From positions 124,001 to 188,000 of the forward strand of contig JAKLEN010000002.1 in assembly GCA_022711665.1 (NCBI GenBank): a stretch of 64,000 bases of DNA, in the 5' to 3' direction. Position numbers and translations under genes: made by a program. How positions within the stretch are numbered: position 1 is the stretch's first letter; the number at the start of each line of letters is the position of its first letter. This stretch comes from Acidobacteriota bacterium (GTDB lineage Bacteria > Acidobacteriota > Aminicenantia > Aminicenantales > Saccharicenantaceae). Below, piece by piece: positions 6,895 to 16,234 of the stretch. The notes beneath the pieces are model-generated. The model did not search any database. It saw only the letters and a list, made by a program, of their open reading frames with translations, and had not been told where the DNA came from.

Positions 6895-9800
6895 GCATCT
6901 TCATCGGGAGTATCTGGCCCGAAAGAGAACTCCCCTTGTCTATTCGATCTCTTTCGAGCTTGGCGGGGCGCTTCACGAGCCTCTTTGGATACTGGGGGGA
7001 GCTCATTGGCAGAGAATAGCGGTCCGGCGAGGATCTCTTCAAGGAGCATTTTCTGTTTCGGATAACCCTCGACGGTCTTCTCGAGGACCCAAAGCAGCTC
7101 AAGGAGCTCCCTGGTGAATTCCCTGGTCCAAGAGCGGGGTCGGATGTCATCCAAAGGACTGGATTTGCGGCCGGATCTCTCCCTCATTCTATATCCAAGC
7201 CAGGACTTCACCACTCGGAGGCCTGAGACTTCGAATTCATAGACATCTCGTTCGACGGGTCCGAATGCGCCATCTCCGACATGAAGAGTTTTTAAATCCT
7301 CATCATATCGGAAATCATTCGGGTAACGATCTTCTTCCTCGGGGACGGCTCGGATGCACTTCGCGCGCCCGGCAGGGATTCGGCCCTGTTCGCGGCCCTT
7401 TCCCACGAATCGCTCGCCGTATGTATGAAGCCAAATGAGCGACCTTCCGAAATCCGCCACGCGAAAAAAAAGAGCAGGAGTCCTCGTCAAGGGGACCCGG
7501 ATCTCTCGGCTCCCAAGCTCACGGCTGAACCTTGATGTGTATTCTTGCTGCGCGAGAACAGCATAGACGTAGCCGATGAGATCTTCAGCAGAAACCTGTT
7601 TCTTATAGCCGTTCGAGAGTAGACTTAGAAGGCCGGGCCCGATATTGGGTTGTTGCGCATCAGAGTCACGGTATAAGGGGATAATGTCCTTGCCTCCCCG
7701 ATTAGAAAAGAAGTCTAGGTCAGGAACATACGTGCTTATAGTAAGGGCAGGTCCTACTCCGAGGGTTTTTGTGCTAAGGGACGCAAGGAATAACTGGTGC
7801 CTTTCGGTGCTGATTCGCCAAAGAACGGGCCGGAAATAATCGCCCAGCCTGCTATCGGGGATTACATATTGCCGGTCGAAGGAACGGTATCCATAACGTA
7901 CCGGATGAATCAAATCATCTTCTCTCGCGGACGCTAAGGGAGGCAATTGAAGATCGTCTGGAAATAAGGACGTATATGGATCCCCGATTTTTCTATCGCG
8001 TGTTTCTTTAAAAAGCAGTTCCTTTTCCGCTCCGGTAACGAAATGCTTCCAGCGCTCTTTAAGTATATCGACGTCAGGAGCAATAGGCCACGTTCGCTTA
8101 AGTTGCACCCCGGATTGCTGCCAGGGGAACAAGTCGGTTAGCAGCGGCCACGAAGAATATTTCGAAGCAGTTTGAGGTTTGAATGGCGCCTGCCATTCCA
8201 TCGGAGCTGTCTTCCAGGCTAAATCAGCGCCCCGGGATATTTCGGCGAGTATCTCTAGTTTCTCCTCTCGAGTTCCTTCGATACGGGCATATCGAACCAC
8301 CGCCGGCTTCCCATCATCTTTCCTTGCCTTGCGCCACGCCACGAATATAGCAACCGGCGTCTGGATGGCAAATACATTCTCGTCTTTCCTGGTCCCCCGC
8401 CCTTCTCCGCCCAGGTCGATGATGTCGATATGGTCGCAGATTCTGCGCATGTGCTCGCGAATCCCGGCGAAGGCATCGCCGTCCAGGTAGCTGGAAGCCG
8501 TTATGAACGATACGATTCCCGGCCCGACCGCGGATTCGTGTTCGAAGACCTTCCATAGCGCCCATCGGATGAAATAGACATACTGGTTATAGAGGTTCTT
8601 GAGGTGGATGCCAAAGCCGGCCTTGCGGGCGGGCTCAATAAAATCCTCGAGAATTGCCTCCTGGCCTTTCTCGCCATACCGCACCCACCCGCCTGTAACC
8701 GAGTGATTCGCTTCCTGAGCAGCCTCATGACGGCCATAAGGAGGATTGCCGAGACAGACCAGGACGTGTTCGGAGTCCTTGATCTTGAGCGCTCTCTTGT
8801 GCTCTTCGGCGATCGGCTTGTGAAAGAGCGGCGGCGCGGGAGGCCGCGTATGAGGCGACTCCAGCGTATTCGTCAAATAAATACCGACTCCGGCTGGCGG
8901 AAGAGCAGCGCCGTGGGCCATGATGGCGCGAGCGAATCTGAGCTGCGCGACAGCATAAGGCCCAACCATCCATTCGAAGCCATGAAGGTTCCTGGCTAAA
9001 GACCGCGCCCCACCCCGGACAGCGCCGGGGCCCTCCTCTGCCTCGACCCGCCCCAAGGCGTGGTCGATGATACCAAGAAGATATGTCCCGGTTCCAACGG
9101 CAGGATCCAGGGTGATCACACCCGGCTCGACGAATCCCATGCTCTGCCCAAGCTCCTTGGAGAGGATCTCATCAATCAGGGAGACCTGGCAACGGACCAC
9201 TTCGACCGGCGTATAATAGACGCCCCATTCCTTCCGGAGCTTTGGATCATATTTAGCCAGGAAGAATTCATAAAAGTACAGCCAGGGATCCCGGCCGCCG
9301 GCATCCATTTTCAGCGTCTTGGGCAGGATTGCCTCGATGACCCGCTGGGTCAGACCGAGGGACGAAGATATCTCCGCGCGGGCCTGGGGATCCGTCAGGA
9401 ATTGCAGAGATCTGGACAGGAGGAGATGGTGGGATTCCAGGACCCGATAGGCGTCATTCAGATCGATGGCGTTGGCCCCCTCTAGCTTGGCAAGAAGCAA
9501 CGCAAATATGACTGTCTGGGCGTAGGCGTCGGCAAATTGCCGGTCGGTTGCTTCCGGGAAGAGAAGATTCTTGATCTCTTTCTTGAGACTCTGCAACGGC
9601 GATTTCGAATTCTCCAAGGCCTCTTCCACTTCGCCGCGGATCAGGCGGCAATAAGGGGCCAGGAATTCGGCCAAGTCCTTAGGCTTGAGAGGGACAACCG
9701 GCGTCCAGGAACTGAACGCCGCGAAAAGCTCGAAGAGAGCCGAAGCCAGCTCACTGGAAATCGCCTCATGTCCTCGGGTCGTTATATCCGCGGACGACCG

Positions 9801-10274
9801 CAGAAGATGTCCTTCGCGTTCACCGCTTCGGAAAAGCGCCCACTCATTGCCATCGGTATACAGAATATTGGGGACAGCCTTGAATCGCTGCCATTGGTCA
9901 TGATCATGGCCCCTGTAAAGGTCTGGATTCGCCCCCTTGCCCGGCGCTTTGGCTTCAACGAAACCGATCGTTTGTCTTGTGTCGTGAGCCGCAAAATCCG
10001 GCTTGCCAACGCGGTCCTTGAGATGATGCTCTCCGGTCAGCAGAATGTCGCGGCCGATGATCCGGCCATAAGCTTCAAAAAGGGCCTCGAGTGGAGCCCG
10101 GAGTTTATCCTCCGGCTCTCCGGAGCCGGCGATCTCGAACCTGGCTTTAACGGAATCGGCGAAATCCGCGAGAGCGTCATGAAAAGATTCGTGCGGAGTT
10201 TTCGCCCGATAATCCTCCGGTGTTTCCTTGATTAGCGGATATCTCTTTCTTTTGCCGGAGGCGCGTATGCCCAT
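6891..10274 (-). CDS. Single-chain restriction endonuclease-adenine methyltransferase, type ISP/IIG-like
   Basis: A 1127-residue R-M fusion. The N-terminus holds a PD-(D/E)XK nuclease (PDF at D93, then E107-A-K109). A helical connector follows, then an N6-adenine methyltransferase with motif I DPAVGTGTY (390-398) and catalytic NPPY (510-513). The C-terminal third contains segments such as DLIGYVYAVLAQQEY and IRVPLTRTP that recall the specificity domain of type ISP enzymes (LlaBIII family). Unlike those, no helicase motifs separate nuclease and methyltransferase, so it should cut without ATP-driven translocation. No separate S or M gene is nearby. Base composition is lower in GC than the flanks, suggesting transfer. 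Confidence 0.85.
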   Translation of the reverse strand: MGIRASGKRKRYPLIKETPEDYRAKTPHESFHDALADFADSVKARFEIAGSGEPEDKLRAPLEALFEAYGRIIGRDILLTGEHHLKDRVGKPDFAAHDTRQTIGFVEAKAPGKGANPDLYRGHDHDQWQRFKAVPNILYTDGNEWALFRSGEREGHLLRSSADITTRGHEAISSELASALFELFAAFSSWTPVVPLKPKDLAEFLAPYCRLIRGEVEEALENSKSPLQSLKKEIKNLLFPEATDRQFADAYAQTVIFALLLAKLEGANAIDLNDAYRVLESHHLLLSRSLQFLTDPQARAEISSSLGLTQRVIEAILPKTLKMDAGGRDPWLYFYEFFLAKYDPKLRKEWGVYYTPVEVVRCQVSLIDEILSKELGQSMGFVEPGVITLDPAVGTGTYLLGIIDHALGRVEAEEGPGAVRGGARSLARNLHGFEWMVGPYAVAQLRFARAIMAHGAALPPAGVGIYLTNTLESPHTRPPAPPLFHKPIAEEHKRALKIKDSEHVLVCLGNPPYGRHEAAQEANHSVTGGWVRYGEKGQEAILEDFIEPARKAGFGIHLKNLYNQYVYFIRWALWKVFEHESAVGPGIVSFITASSYLDGDAFAGIREHMRRICDHIDIIDLGGEGRGTRKDENVFAIQTPVAIFVAWRKARKDDGKPAVVRYARIEGTREEKLEILAEISRGADLAWKTAPMEWQAPFKPQTASKYSSWPLLTDLFPWQQSGVQLKRTWPIAPDVDILKERWKHFVTGAEKELLFKETRDRKIGDPYTSLFPDDLQLPPLASAREDDLIHPVRYGYRSFDRQYVIPDSRLGDYFRPVLWRISTERHQLFLASLSTKTLGVGPALTISTYVPDLDFFSNRGGKDIIPLYRDSDAQQPNIGPGLLSLLSNGYKKQVSAEDLIGYVYAVLAQQEYTSRFSRELGSREIRVPLTRTPALFFRVADFGRSLIWLHTYGERFVGKGREQGRIPAGRAKCIRAVPEEEDRYPNDFRYDEDLKTLHVGDGAFGPVERDVYEFEVSGLRVVKSWLGYRMRERSGRKSSPLDDIRPRSWTREFTRELLELLWVLEKTVEGYPKQKMLLEEILAGPLFSANELPPVSKEAREAPRQARKRSNRQGEFSFGPDTPDEDA

Positions 10275-10381
10275 AACTGTCCCTCAAGAGGTAATTGGGT
10301 TAAGCATATGACTGTGGATGCGGATTTTCAAGCCAGAACCTCGAATCAGCGCAATCCCCCGGGAGGAAGTGCCGATCAATC

Positions 10382-11254
10382 TCAGGCCGATGTCAGGTTG
10401 TACTTCTTGACCAGCCGGGCGGGTTGGTAGGACAGCTTGGCCTTGCGCAGGCCTTCGACGTTCATGTCCTGTTCCCGGTTGACGTAGGCGACGTCCGCCC
10501 ACTCCCGGCTGACGAACTCGCGGTTGATCCACTGGGCCAGGCCGACCAGGCCGGGATTGGCGATCTCGATGGGGATAACGGCCATGTCCGGGGCGAGAAG
10601 CCCGCCCATGGTGAAGGCCTCGACCCGGCCGCCGACCTTGACCACGGCGCCCCGCAGGTCGAGCCGCTCGAACGAGGCCAGGGCCTGGAGGATGGCCGTC
10701 CGCTCGGCCCGCATATAAAGGTCGCCGTTCGCCTTCTCCTCGAACCAGTCCTCGAGCAGCCGGAAGCAGCCGGAAACGTCGACCCGGGTCAGGGCCCGGT
10801 ATTCGTGGGCGAAGGCGGCCTCGAATTTCCGGATGCGGTTGCGCTTGCCGTCGTACCTCTTGCCCTTGAGCTCGGCCAGGTCCCGGCGGAGATAGACATA
10901 GTCGAAGTTGCCCGGGTCCTCCTCGGCCTTGAAGCCCGCCCCGTGCCGGGCCACGAAATCCTCCGGCACGCGCGACAGCCGCGGCGCCAGGGCCAGGCAG
11001 GCGGCGACGGTTTCGGGCACGCGCTCCCCGCCGACGGGCGGCAGGAAGTAGGGATCCTCGAAATCGGGCTCGACCAGGACGCAGAGGCTGCCGTTGAGGA
11101 TGGTCCAGCGGGGATGCTCCGAATCCTTCCAGATGAAGATGTTGGCGAAGGACATCTCGCAGGTTTCGAAGGGCCGGGCCCCGAGGTACTCGTCGAAGAC
11201 GGCCCGGTCTTCGAGACCGACGGGCTTGAGATCGGGGAACGCGGGCCGGGTCAC
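10382..11254 (-). CDS. DUF2156 (LPG-synthase C-terminal-like) acyltransferase
   Basis: This 290-residue soluble protein matches the DUF2156 double-GNAT fold related to the aminoacyl-transferring C-terminal domain of lysylphosphatidylglycerol synthases. Typical features are FANIFIWKD near the N-terminus, the basic GKRYDGKRNRIRKF patch, and the C-terminal YVNREQDMNVEGLRKAKLSY. I place the start at GTG 11254, which overlaps the TGA of the upstream GNAT gene (GTGA); open frame upstream of it only mirrors that gene. Substrate is unknown, and no membrane domain is fused here. Translational coupling suggests a joint job with the acetyltransferase. Confidence 0.8.
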   Translation of the reverse strand: MTRPAFPDLKPVGLEDRAVFDEYLGARPFETCEMSFANIFIWKDSEHPRWTILNGSLCVLVEPDFEDPYFLPPVGGERVPETVAACLALAPRLSRVPEDFVARHGAGFKAEEDPGNFDYVYLRRDLAELKGKRYDGKRNRIRKFEAAFAHEYRALTRVDVSGCFRLLEDWFEEKANGDLYMRAERTAILQALASFERLDLRGAVVKVGGRVEAFTMGGLLAPDMAVIPIEIANPGLVGLAQWINREFVSREWADVAYVNREQDMNVEGLRKAKLSYQPARLVKKYNLTSA

Positions 11255-11664
11255 GGTTTCCGTCTCACCATGACCGTGCAGCGCTCCTGGGGGCAACCTT
11301 CGCACCAGAAAGTCTCGCGCCGGGCCGGGAAAGTGGCCGGGATTTCGCGGGCCCGGGTGAAGCCGCAAGCCTCGAAGAATCCGGGGATGACCGTCGCCAG
11401 GTGGACGTCGCCCTGCGCCTCGGCCATCAACGCCCCGACCAGGGCCTTGGCCGCGCCCCGGCCCCGGAAATCCGGGTCGATCCCCAGGGCGCAAAGCTCC
11501 CGGCAGTCGCCGTTGTTCTTGAGGGCCACCAAGCCGACGATCCGGCCGCCGTCCTCGGCCACCCAGAGCGTTTCGCCCTCCAGGCCGGGAAAGTCCAGCC
11601 CGAGAGTCCGGGCCAGCCCGACGGCCGGCGGGATGTCCTGCGGCAGGGCCCGGCGGATGCGCAT
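11251..11664 (-). CDS. GNAT-family N-acetyltransferase with C-terminal cysteine cluster
   Basis: A 137-residue GNAT enzyme. The acetyl-CoA pyrophosphate loop is DPDFRGRGAAKALV (motif A), preceded by a strand with LCALGI, and FFEACGFTRA forms the usual C-terminal element. The tail CEGCPQERC carries three cysteines in a pattern seen in ArgA-like acetyltransferases, so amino-acid acetylation is possible but unproven. TATAAT on the minus strand (11679-11674) lies only nine bases from the ATG, with AAGGAAA between, so the mRNA leader is almost absent. The stop overlaps the GTG start of the DUF2156 gene. Confidence 0.85.
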   Translation of the reverse strand: MRIRRALPQDIPPAVGLARTLGLDFPGLEGETLWVAEDGGRIVGLVALKNNGDCRELCALGIDPDFRGRGAAKALVGALMAEAQGDVHLATVIPGFFEACGFTRAREIPATFPARRETFWCEGCPQERCTVMVRRKP

Positions 11665-11721
11665 TTTCCTTATATTATACCACGGCCGCGGCCCCGCCCC
11701 GGCCGGGAGCCGCCCGCCGCC

Positions 11722-11750
11722 TTGACAGCCCGGCGGCCGGGCGGTAAGAT
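11722..11750 (+). promoter_or_regulatory. buk-ptb operon promoter
   Basis: TTGACA (11722-11727), a 17-base GC spacer and TAAGAT (11745-11750). It leaves a leader of roughly 85 bases before buk and resembles the pta promoter in form and spacing. Confidence 0.7.
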
Positions 11751-11840
11751 GCCATTCGTGTCGGCGGGCGGAAGGAATCGGGCGCAGCCAGCGCTCCCCG
11801 CTCGCGGCCGGAAGTCCCGATCCCTGAACCCTGGTGTCCC

Positions 11841-12908
11841 ATGCGCCTGTTGATCATCAATCCCGGTTCGACGTCGACGAAGATCGCCGTCTATGAGGAC
11901 GAGCGCGAGGTCCTGTCGGTCAACATCTCGCACAGCGCCGAAGAGCTGGCCCCCTTCGCCCGGATCGTGGACCAGAAGGACTTCCGCAAGGACATCATCC
12001 TCGAGACGCTCAAGGCCCGGGCGATCGATCCGGCCTCGCTGGCCGCGGTCGTCGGCCGGGGCGGGCTGCTCCGGCCCATCCCCAGCGGCGTCTACGAGGT
12101 CGGGGAGCGGATGCTGGCCGACCTCTACAGCGGCGTTCAGGGCGAGCACGCCTCCAACCTGGGCGGGCTGATCGCCGACGAGATCGCCCGGCCCCTGGGC
12201 ATCTCCGCCTTCATCGTCGACCCCGTGGTCGTGGACGAGCTCGATGACTGGGCCCGCCTCTCCGGCGTGCCGGAGATCCGGCGCCGCAGCATCTTCCACG
12301 CCCTGAACCACAAGTACACGGCCCGGCGGGCGGCCCGCGAGCTCGGCCGGCCCTACGAGGAGCTGAACCTCGTCGTCTGTCATCTCGGCGGCGGCATCAC
12401 GGTCGGCGTCCACGATCACGGCCGCGTCGTCGACGTCAATAACGGCCTGAACGGCGAGGGGCCGATCGCCCCCGAGCGGGCCGGCACGGTGCCGGCCGGC
12501 GACCTGGTCGACCTGGCCTTCTCCGGCAAGTTCGCCCAGGCCGACCTCAAGAAGCGGCTGACGGGCCGGGGCGGCATGGTCGCCCACCTCCAAACGAACG
12601 ACATGCGGGAGACGCTCAGGCGTATCGCCGCCGGCGACGGCCAGGCCAAGCTCGTCTTCACGGCCATGGCCCTGACCGTGGCCAAGCAGATCGGCGCCTG
12701 CGCCGCCGTCCTCCGGGGCCGGGTGGACGGCATCGTCCTGACCGGCGGACTGGCCCATGCCGGGGGCTTCACCGACCTGATCCGGGACCATGTCGCCTTC
12801 CTCGGGCCGGTCTTCGTCTTCCCGGGCGAGAACGAGATGGTGGCGCTGGCCGAGTCCGGGCTGCGCGTCCTCCGCGGGGAGGACACGGCCCGCGCCTACC
12901 CGGCCTGA
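11841..12908 (+). CDS. buk: Butyrate kinase
   Basis: Converts butyryl-phosphate (or a branched or longer acyl-phosphate) and ADP to the acid and ATP. The 355-residue sequence opens with the ASKHA kinase motif LLIINPGSTSTKIAVYED. It then shows the butyrate-kinase-specific ALNHKYTARRAA, HLGGGITVGVHDHGRVVDV (second phosphate motif) and FPGENEMVALAESGLRVL near the end. Length and motifs separate it from acetate kinase. The phosphotransacylase follows after 27 bases, forming the usual operon in reversed order (kinase first). A near-consensus promoter lies upstream. The true acyl chain cannot be told from sequence. Confidence 0.94.
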   Translation: MRLLIINPGSTSTKIAVYEDEREVLSVNISHSAEELAPFARIVDQKDFRKDIILETLKARAIDPASLAAVVGRGGLLRPIPSGVYEVGERMLADLYSGVQGEHASNLGGLIADEIARPLGISAFIVDPVVVDELDDWARLSGVPEIRRRSIFHALNHKYTARRAARELGRPYEELNLVVCHLGGGITVGVHDHGRVVDVNNGLNGEGPIAPERAGTVPAGDLVDLAFSGKFAQADLKKRLTGRGGMVAHLQTNDMRETLRRIAAGDGQAKLVFTAMALTVAKQIGACAAVLRGRVDGIVLTGGLAHAGGFTDLIRDHVAFLGPVFVFPGENEMVALAESGLRVLRGEDTARAYPA

Positions 12909-12935
12909 TCGCCCCGATCGATAGAAGGAGTTCCC

Positions 12936-13835
12936 ATGATCACCACTCTCGACCAGATCGTCGAACTGGTCAAGGCCCGGCCGGCCAAGCGCCTGGCCGT
13001 GGCCGCGGCCGAAGATCCCCATACCATCGAGGCCGTGGGCCGCGCGGTCAAGGAGAAGCTCGTCCGGGCCGTCCTGACCGGCGACGAGAAGGCCATCCGG
13101 AAGGTGGCCGCCGAGAACAAGGTCGACGCCGGCGGGTTCGAGATCCTCCACGAGCCGGACAAGGCCAAGGCCCTGGCCCTGGCCGTCGGCCTGGTCCGCG
13201 GCGGGAAGGCCGATTTCCTGATGAAAGGCCTGCTCGATTCCTCCGTCTACATCCGCGGCATCATCGACAAGGAGCAGGGCCTGCTGCCGCCCGGCCGGCT
13301 CCTGTCCCACGTCTCGGTCATCCAGGTCCCGGCCTGGAAAAAGCTCATCATCTGCGGCGACGTCGCCGTCATCCCGGCCCCGGACCTCGAGGCCAAGGTG
13401 GCCATCCTGAACTACGCCATCGAGGTCGCCCACAAGCTCGGCATCGAGCGGCCCAAGGCCGCCCTTGTCTCGGCCGTCGAGAAGATCAACCCCAAGATGC
13501 CCTCGACCACGGAAGCGGCCATCATCGCCAAGATGGCCGACCGGGGCCAGATCAAGGGGGCCATCGTGGACGGACCCCTGGCGCTGGACGCGGCCTTCAG
13601 CAAGGAGAGCGCCCGGATCAAGGGCCTCGAGTCCCCGGTGGCCGGCGACGCCGACATCCTGGTCTTCCCCAGCATCGAGGTCGGCAACGTCTTCTTCAAG
13701 GCCTCGACTTACCTGGCCAAGGGCGAGCTGGGGGCCGTCGTGGCCGGGGCCCGCTGCCCCTGCGTCCTGACCTCGCGCGGCGATTCGGAGAACACCAAGT
13801 TCTATTCGATCGCCCTCGGGTCGCTCCTGGCCTAG
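12936..13835 (+). CDS. ptb: Phosphate butyryltransferase
   Basis: Swaps CoA for phosphate on butyryl-CoA or related acyl-CoA, making the substrate of the kinase just upstream. The 299-residue protein is the single PTA_PTB domain. Family signs are VRGGKADFLMKGLLDSS, the SHVSVIQVP segment, GDVAVIPAPDLEAKVAIL and the C-terminal DILVFPSIEVGNVFFKA. The GLLDSS loop and the length match phosphate butyryltransferases rather than Pta. AGAAGGAG lies eight bases before the ATG. Divergence from the pta in this window suggests separate substrates, not redundancy. Confidence 0.93.
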   Translation: MITTLDQIVELVKARPAKRLAVAAAEDPHTIEAVGRAVKEKLVRAVLTGDEKAIRKVAAENKVDAGGFEILHEPDKAKALALAVGLVRGGKADFLMKGLLDSSVYIRGIIDKEQGLLPPGRLLSHVSVIQVPAWKKLIICGDVAVIPAPDLEAKVAILNYAIEVAHKLGIERPKAALVSAVEKINPKMPSTTEAAIIAKMADRGQIKGAIVDGPLALDAAFSKESARIKGLESPVAGDADILVFPSIEVGNVFFKASTYLAKGELGAVVAGARCPCVLTSRGDSENTKFYSIALGSLLA

Positions 13836-13886
13836 TCCGGGAGCGCGCCGGCCGGCGCCGTTTTGTGGTAGAATCCCGGTCTGCCG

Positions 13887-16205
13887 ATGAAGTCGCCGAA
13901 GGTCCTGCTGGTGGCGGCGGCCGGGATCGTCCTGGCGGGCGTCGCGGCCGTCGGGTTGCTCGGACCGGCCCGGTCCGGGTTCGGGCGGCTGACCCGAGGC
14001 CGCGACTTCAACGTCGTCCTCGTTACCCTGGACACCGTTCGGGCCGACGCCCTGGGCTGCTACGGCCGCCGGGACGTCGAAACGCCGGTCCTGGACGCCT
14101 GGGCCGCCGCCGGCGTCCGCTTCGACCGCTGTTACGCCCAGACGCCGCTGACGCTCGCCTCCCACGCCACCCTGCTCACGGGCACCCAGCCCCTTTTCCA
14201 TCGCGTCCGGGACAACGGCGCCTTCGTCGTGCCGGCCAAAATGTCCACCCTGGCCGAGCTCTTCAAGGAGAAGGGGTATTCCACCGGCGCGTTCGTCGGC
14301 GCCTACGTCCTGGACTCCCGGTGGGGCCTGGGCCAGGGATTCGACGTCTATCACGACAAGTTCGATCTGAAAAAATACCGGCGGGTCTCGCTCGAGACGG
14401 TCCGGCGGCCCGCCGACGAGGTCCTGGACGCGGCCCTGCCCTGGCTGGAGGGCCGCCAGGACGGGCCCTTCTTCGCCTGGATCCATCTCTACGACCCGCA
14501 CGCGCCGTACCTGCCGCCGCCGCCCTATGACGCCCGGTACGCCGACCGTCCCTACCTCGGCGCCATCGCCTTCGTCGACGCCCAGCTCGGCCGGCTCCGC
14601 CGCTTCCTCGAAACGGCCGGGCTCATCGACAGGACTTTCATCGTCGTCGCCGGCGATCACGGCGAGATGCTCGGCGAGCACGGCGAGACGACCCACGGCT
14701 TCTTCCTTTATCAGGCGGCCCTCCGCGTACCCCTCATCGTCGTCACCCCCTTCGCGCGGTTCCGGGGCCGCGTCGCGGCCGAGCCGGCAGGCCTGGTCGA
14801 CGTCCTGCCGACGGTCTGCCGGATGGCCGGCCTTCGGGTCCCCGACGAGGTTCAGGGCCGGAGCCTGACCCCGGCGTTCTCCGGCCGCGGCGGAAAACCG
14901 CCGCTGGTCTACAGCGAGACGTTCTATCCCCGGTTCCATTTCGGCTGGTCCGAGCTCGAGAGCGTCCAGGACGGGCGCTGGAAACTCATCCTCGCTCCCG
15001 AGCCCGAGCTCTACGACCTGGCCGCCGATCCGCGCGAGGAGACGAACCTGGCCGGCCGCGAGACCTCCGTCTTCCGCGGCCTGAAGGCCCGGGCCGAGGC
15101 CTTCATGGACCGGGCCGGCCGGAACGCCTACGAGATGGACGCGGCCAAGGTCGACGCGGCCACCCGCGAGCGGCTGGCCGCCCTCGGCTATGTCGGCTCG
15201 TTCACAGACCCGGCCAAGCTCGCCGGCAAAGCCCTGGCCGACCCGAAAGAGAAGATCTCCGTCTACAACGCCCTGGCCGAGGCCCGCGAGACGGCCCGGG
15301 ACGGACGCCCGGACGAGGCGGCCGGGGCGATCCGCCGGATCGTGGCCGACGACCCGCAGATCCCGGACGCCCATTTCACGCTCGGCAGCCTGCTCGTCGA
15401 GCAGGGCAAGCTCGAGGAAGCCATCGCCGCCTTCAAGCGGGTCCTCGAGATCAAGCCCGACGAGGGCTTCGCCGCCCTCAACGTCGTGACGTGCTACGAG
15501 CGGCTGGGGCGGAAGGACGAGGCCGAGCGGTTCGCCCTGGACTACCTCGGCCGAGGTATCGAGGAGCCCCACCTCTATGCCTGGCTCGGGGCGATGAAGC
15601 TCGGCCGGAAAGAATACGACCAGGCCGCCCCCTATTTCGAGCGGGCGATCGAGCTGGACGCGGAGCCGGCCGGCTCCCTGGAGGGGCTGGGCGCGATCGC
15701 CATGGCCGGGGGGGACTTGGCCCGGGCCGAGGGCTATCTGCGGCGGGCCGCCGCGCTCGAGCCGGACAGGCCGAACCTCCGCTACCGGATCGGCTGGATC
15801 GCCGAAAAGCAGGGCCGGACGGACGAGGCCGAAGCCGAATACCGGGCCGAGCTGCGGATCTCGCCGCAGCACTTTCAAGCCCTCTACAACCTGGCCCGCA
15901 TCTACGACGCGGCCAAGGACTACGGCCGGGAGCGGGAGGCCCTGGAAAAAGCCGTAACGGCCAATCCCGGCTTCGCTCTGACCTACTTCTACCTGGCCCG
16001 CCTCCATCTGACCGTCGGCGAACGCTATCCGGAGGCCATCGCCCTGGTGCGCCGGGGGATGGCTCTCGGGCCCGAGCCGGCCGACCTGGCCTCGGGCTAT
16101 CTTCTCCTGGCCGAGCTCTACGGACGGGTCGGCGACGCGGCCCGCTCGAGCGAATGCGCAGCCAAGGGGCGGGCCCTGGCCGCGGCGGGCAAAAAACGGC
16201 CGTGA
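13887..16205 (+). CDS. Sulfatase-fold (alkaline phosphatase superfamily) protein with TPR tail
   Basis: 772 residues. An N-terminal hydrophobic anchor is followed by a sulfatase-family domain (VVLVTLDTVRADALGCYG, metal Asp in TLDT, AGDHGEMLGEHGE). At least six TPR units fill about residues 440-770. Where sulfatases carry the formylglycine Cys/Ser in C/S-x-P-S-R, this protein reads T-L-A-S-H-A-T-L-L-T-G, so the nucleophile position is Thr. A classical sulfatase reaction is therefore doubtful; a phosphatase, phosphotransferase or binding role is possible. TAGAAT (13869-13874) lies 12 bases before the ATG, giving a nearly leaderless mRNA. The propeller gene follows after 29 bases. Confidence 0.85.
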   Translation: MKSPKVLLVAAAGIVLAGVAAVGLLGPARSGFGRLTRGRDFNVVLVTLDTVRADALGCYGRRDVETPVLDAWAAAGVRFDRCYAQTPLTLASHATLLTGTQPLFHRVRDNGAFVVPAKMSTLAELFKEKGYSTGAFVGAYVLDSRWGLGQGFDVYHDKFDLKKYRRVSLETVRRPADEVLDAALPWLEGRQDGPFFAWIHLYDPHAPYLPPPPYDARYADRPYLGAIAFVDAQLGRLRRFLETAGLIDRTFIVVAGDHGEMLGEHGETTHGFFLYQAALRVPLIVVTPFARFRGRVAAEPAGLVDVLPTVCRMAGLRVPDEVQGRSLTPAFSGRGGKPPLVYSETFYPRFHFGWSELESVQDGRWKLILAPEPELYDLAADPREETNLAGRETSVFRGLKARAEAFMDRAGRNAYEMDAAKVDAATRERLAALGYVGSFTDPAKLAGKALADPKEKISVYNALAEARETARDGRPDEAAGAIRRIVADDPQIPDAHFTLGSLLVEQGKLEEAIAAFKRVLEIKPDEGFAALNVVTCYERLGRKDEAERFALDYLGRGIEEPHLYAWLGAMKLGRKEYDQAAPYFERAIELDAEPAGSLEGLGAIAMAGGDLARAEGYLRRAAALEPDRPNLRYRIGWIAEKQGRTDEAEAEYRAELRISPQHFQALYNLARIYDAAKDYGREREALEKAVTANPGFALTYFYLARLHLTVGERYPEAIALVRRGMALGPEPADLASGYLLLAELYGRVGDAARSSECAAKGRALAAAGKKRP

Positions 16206-16234
16206 GCCGTTCAAACATCCTCAGGAGGGACTCG

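Noticed and set aside
11670..16214. A very long open frame on the minus strand, about 1,500 codons, antisense to buk, ptb and the sulfatase-TPR gene.
   Set aside because: High GC removes stop codons by chance. The translation is Gly/Asp/Val/Ala-rich low-complexity text without motifs, while the plus-strand genes are clear family members.
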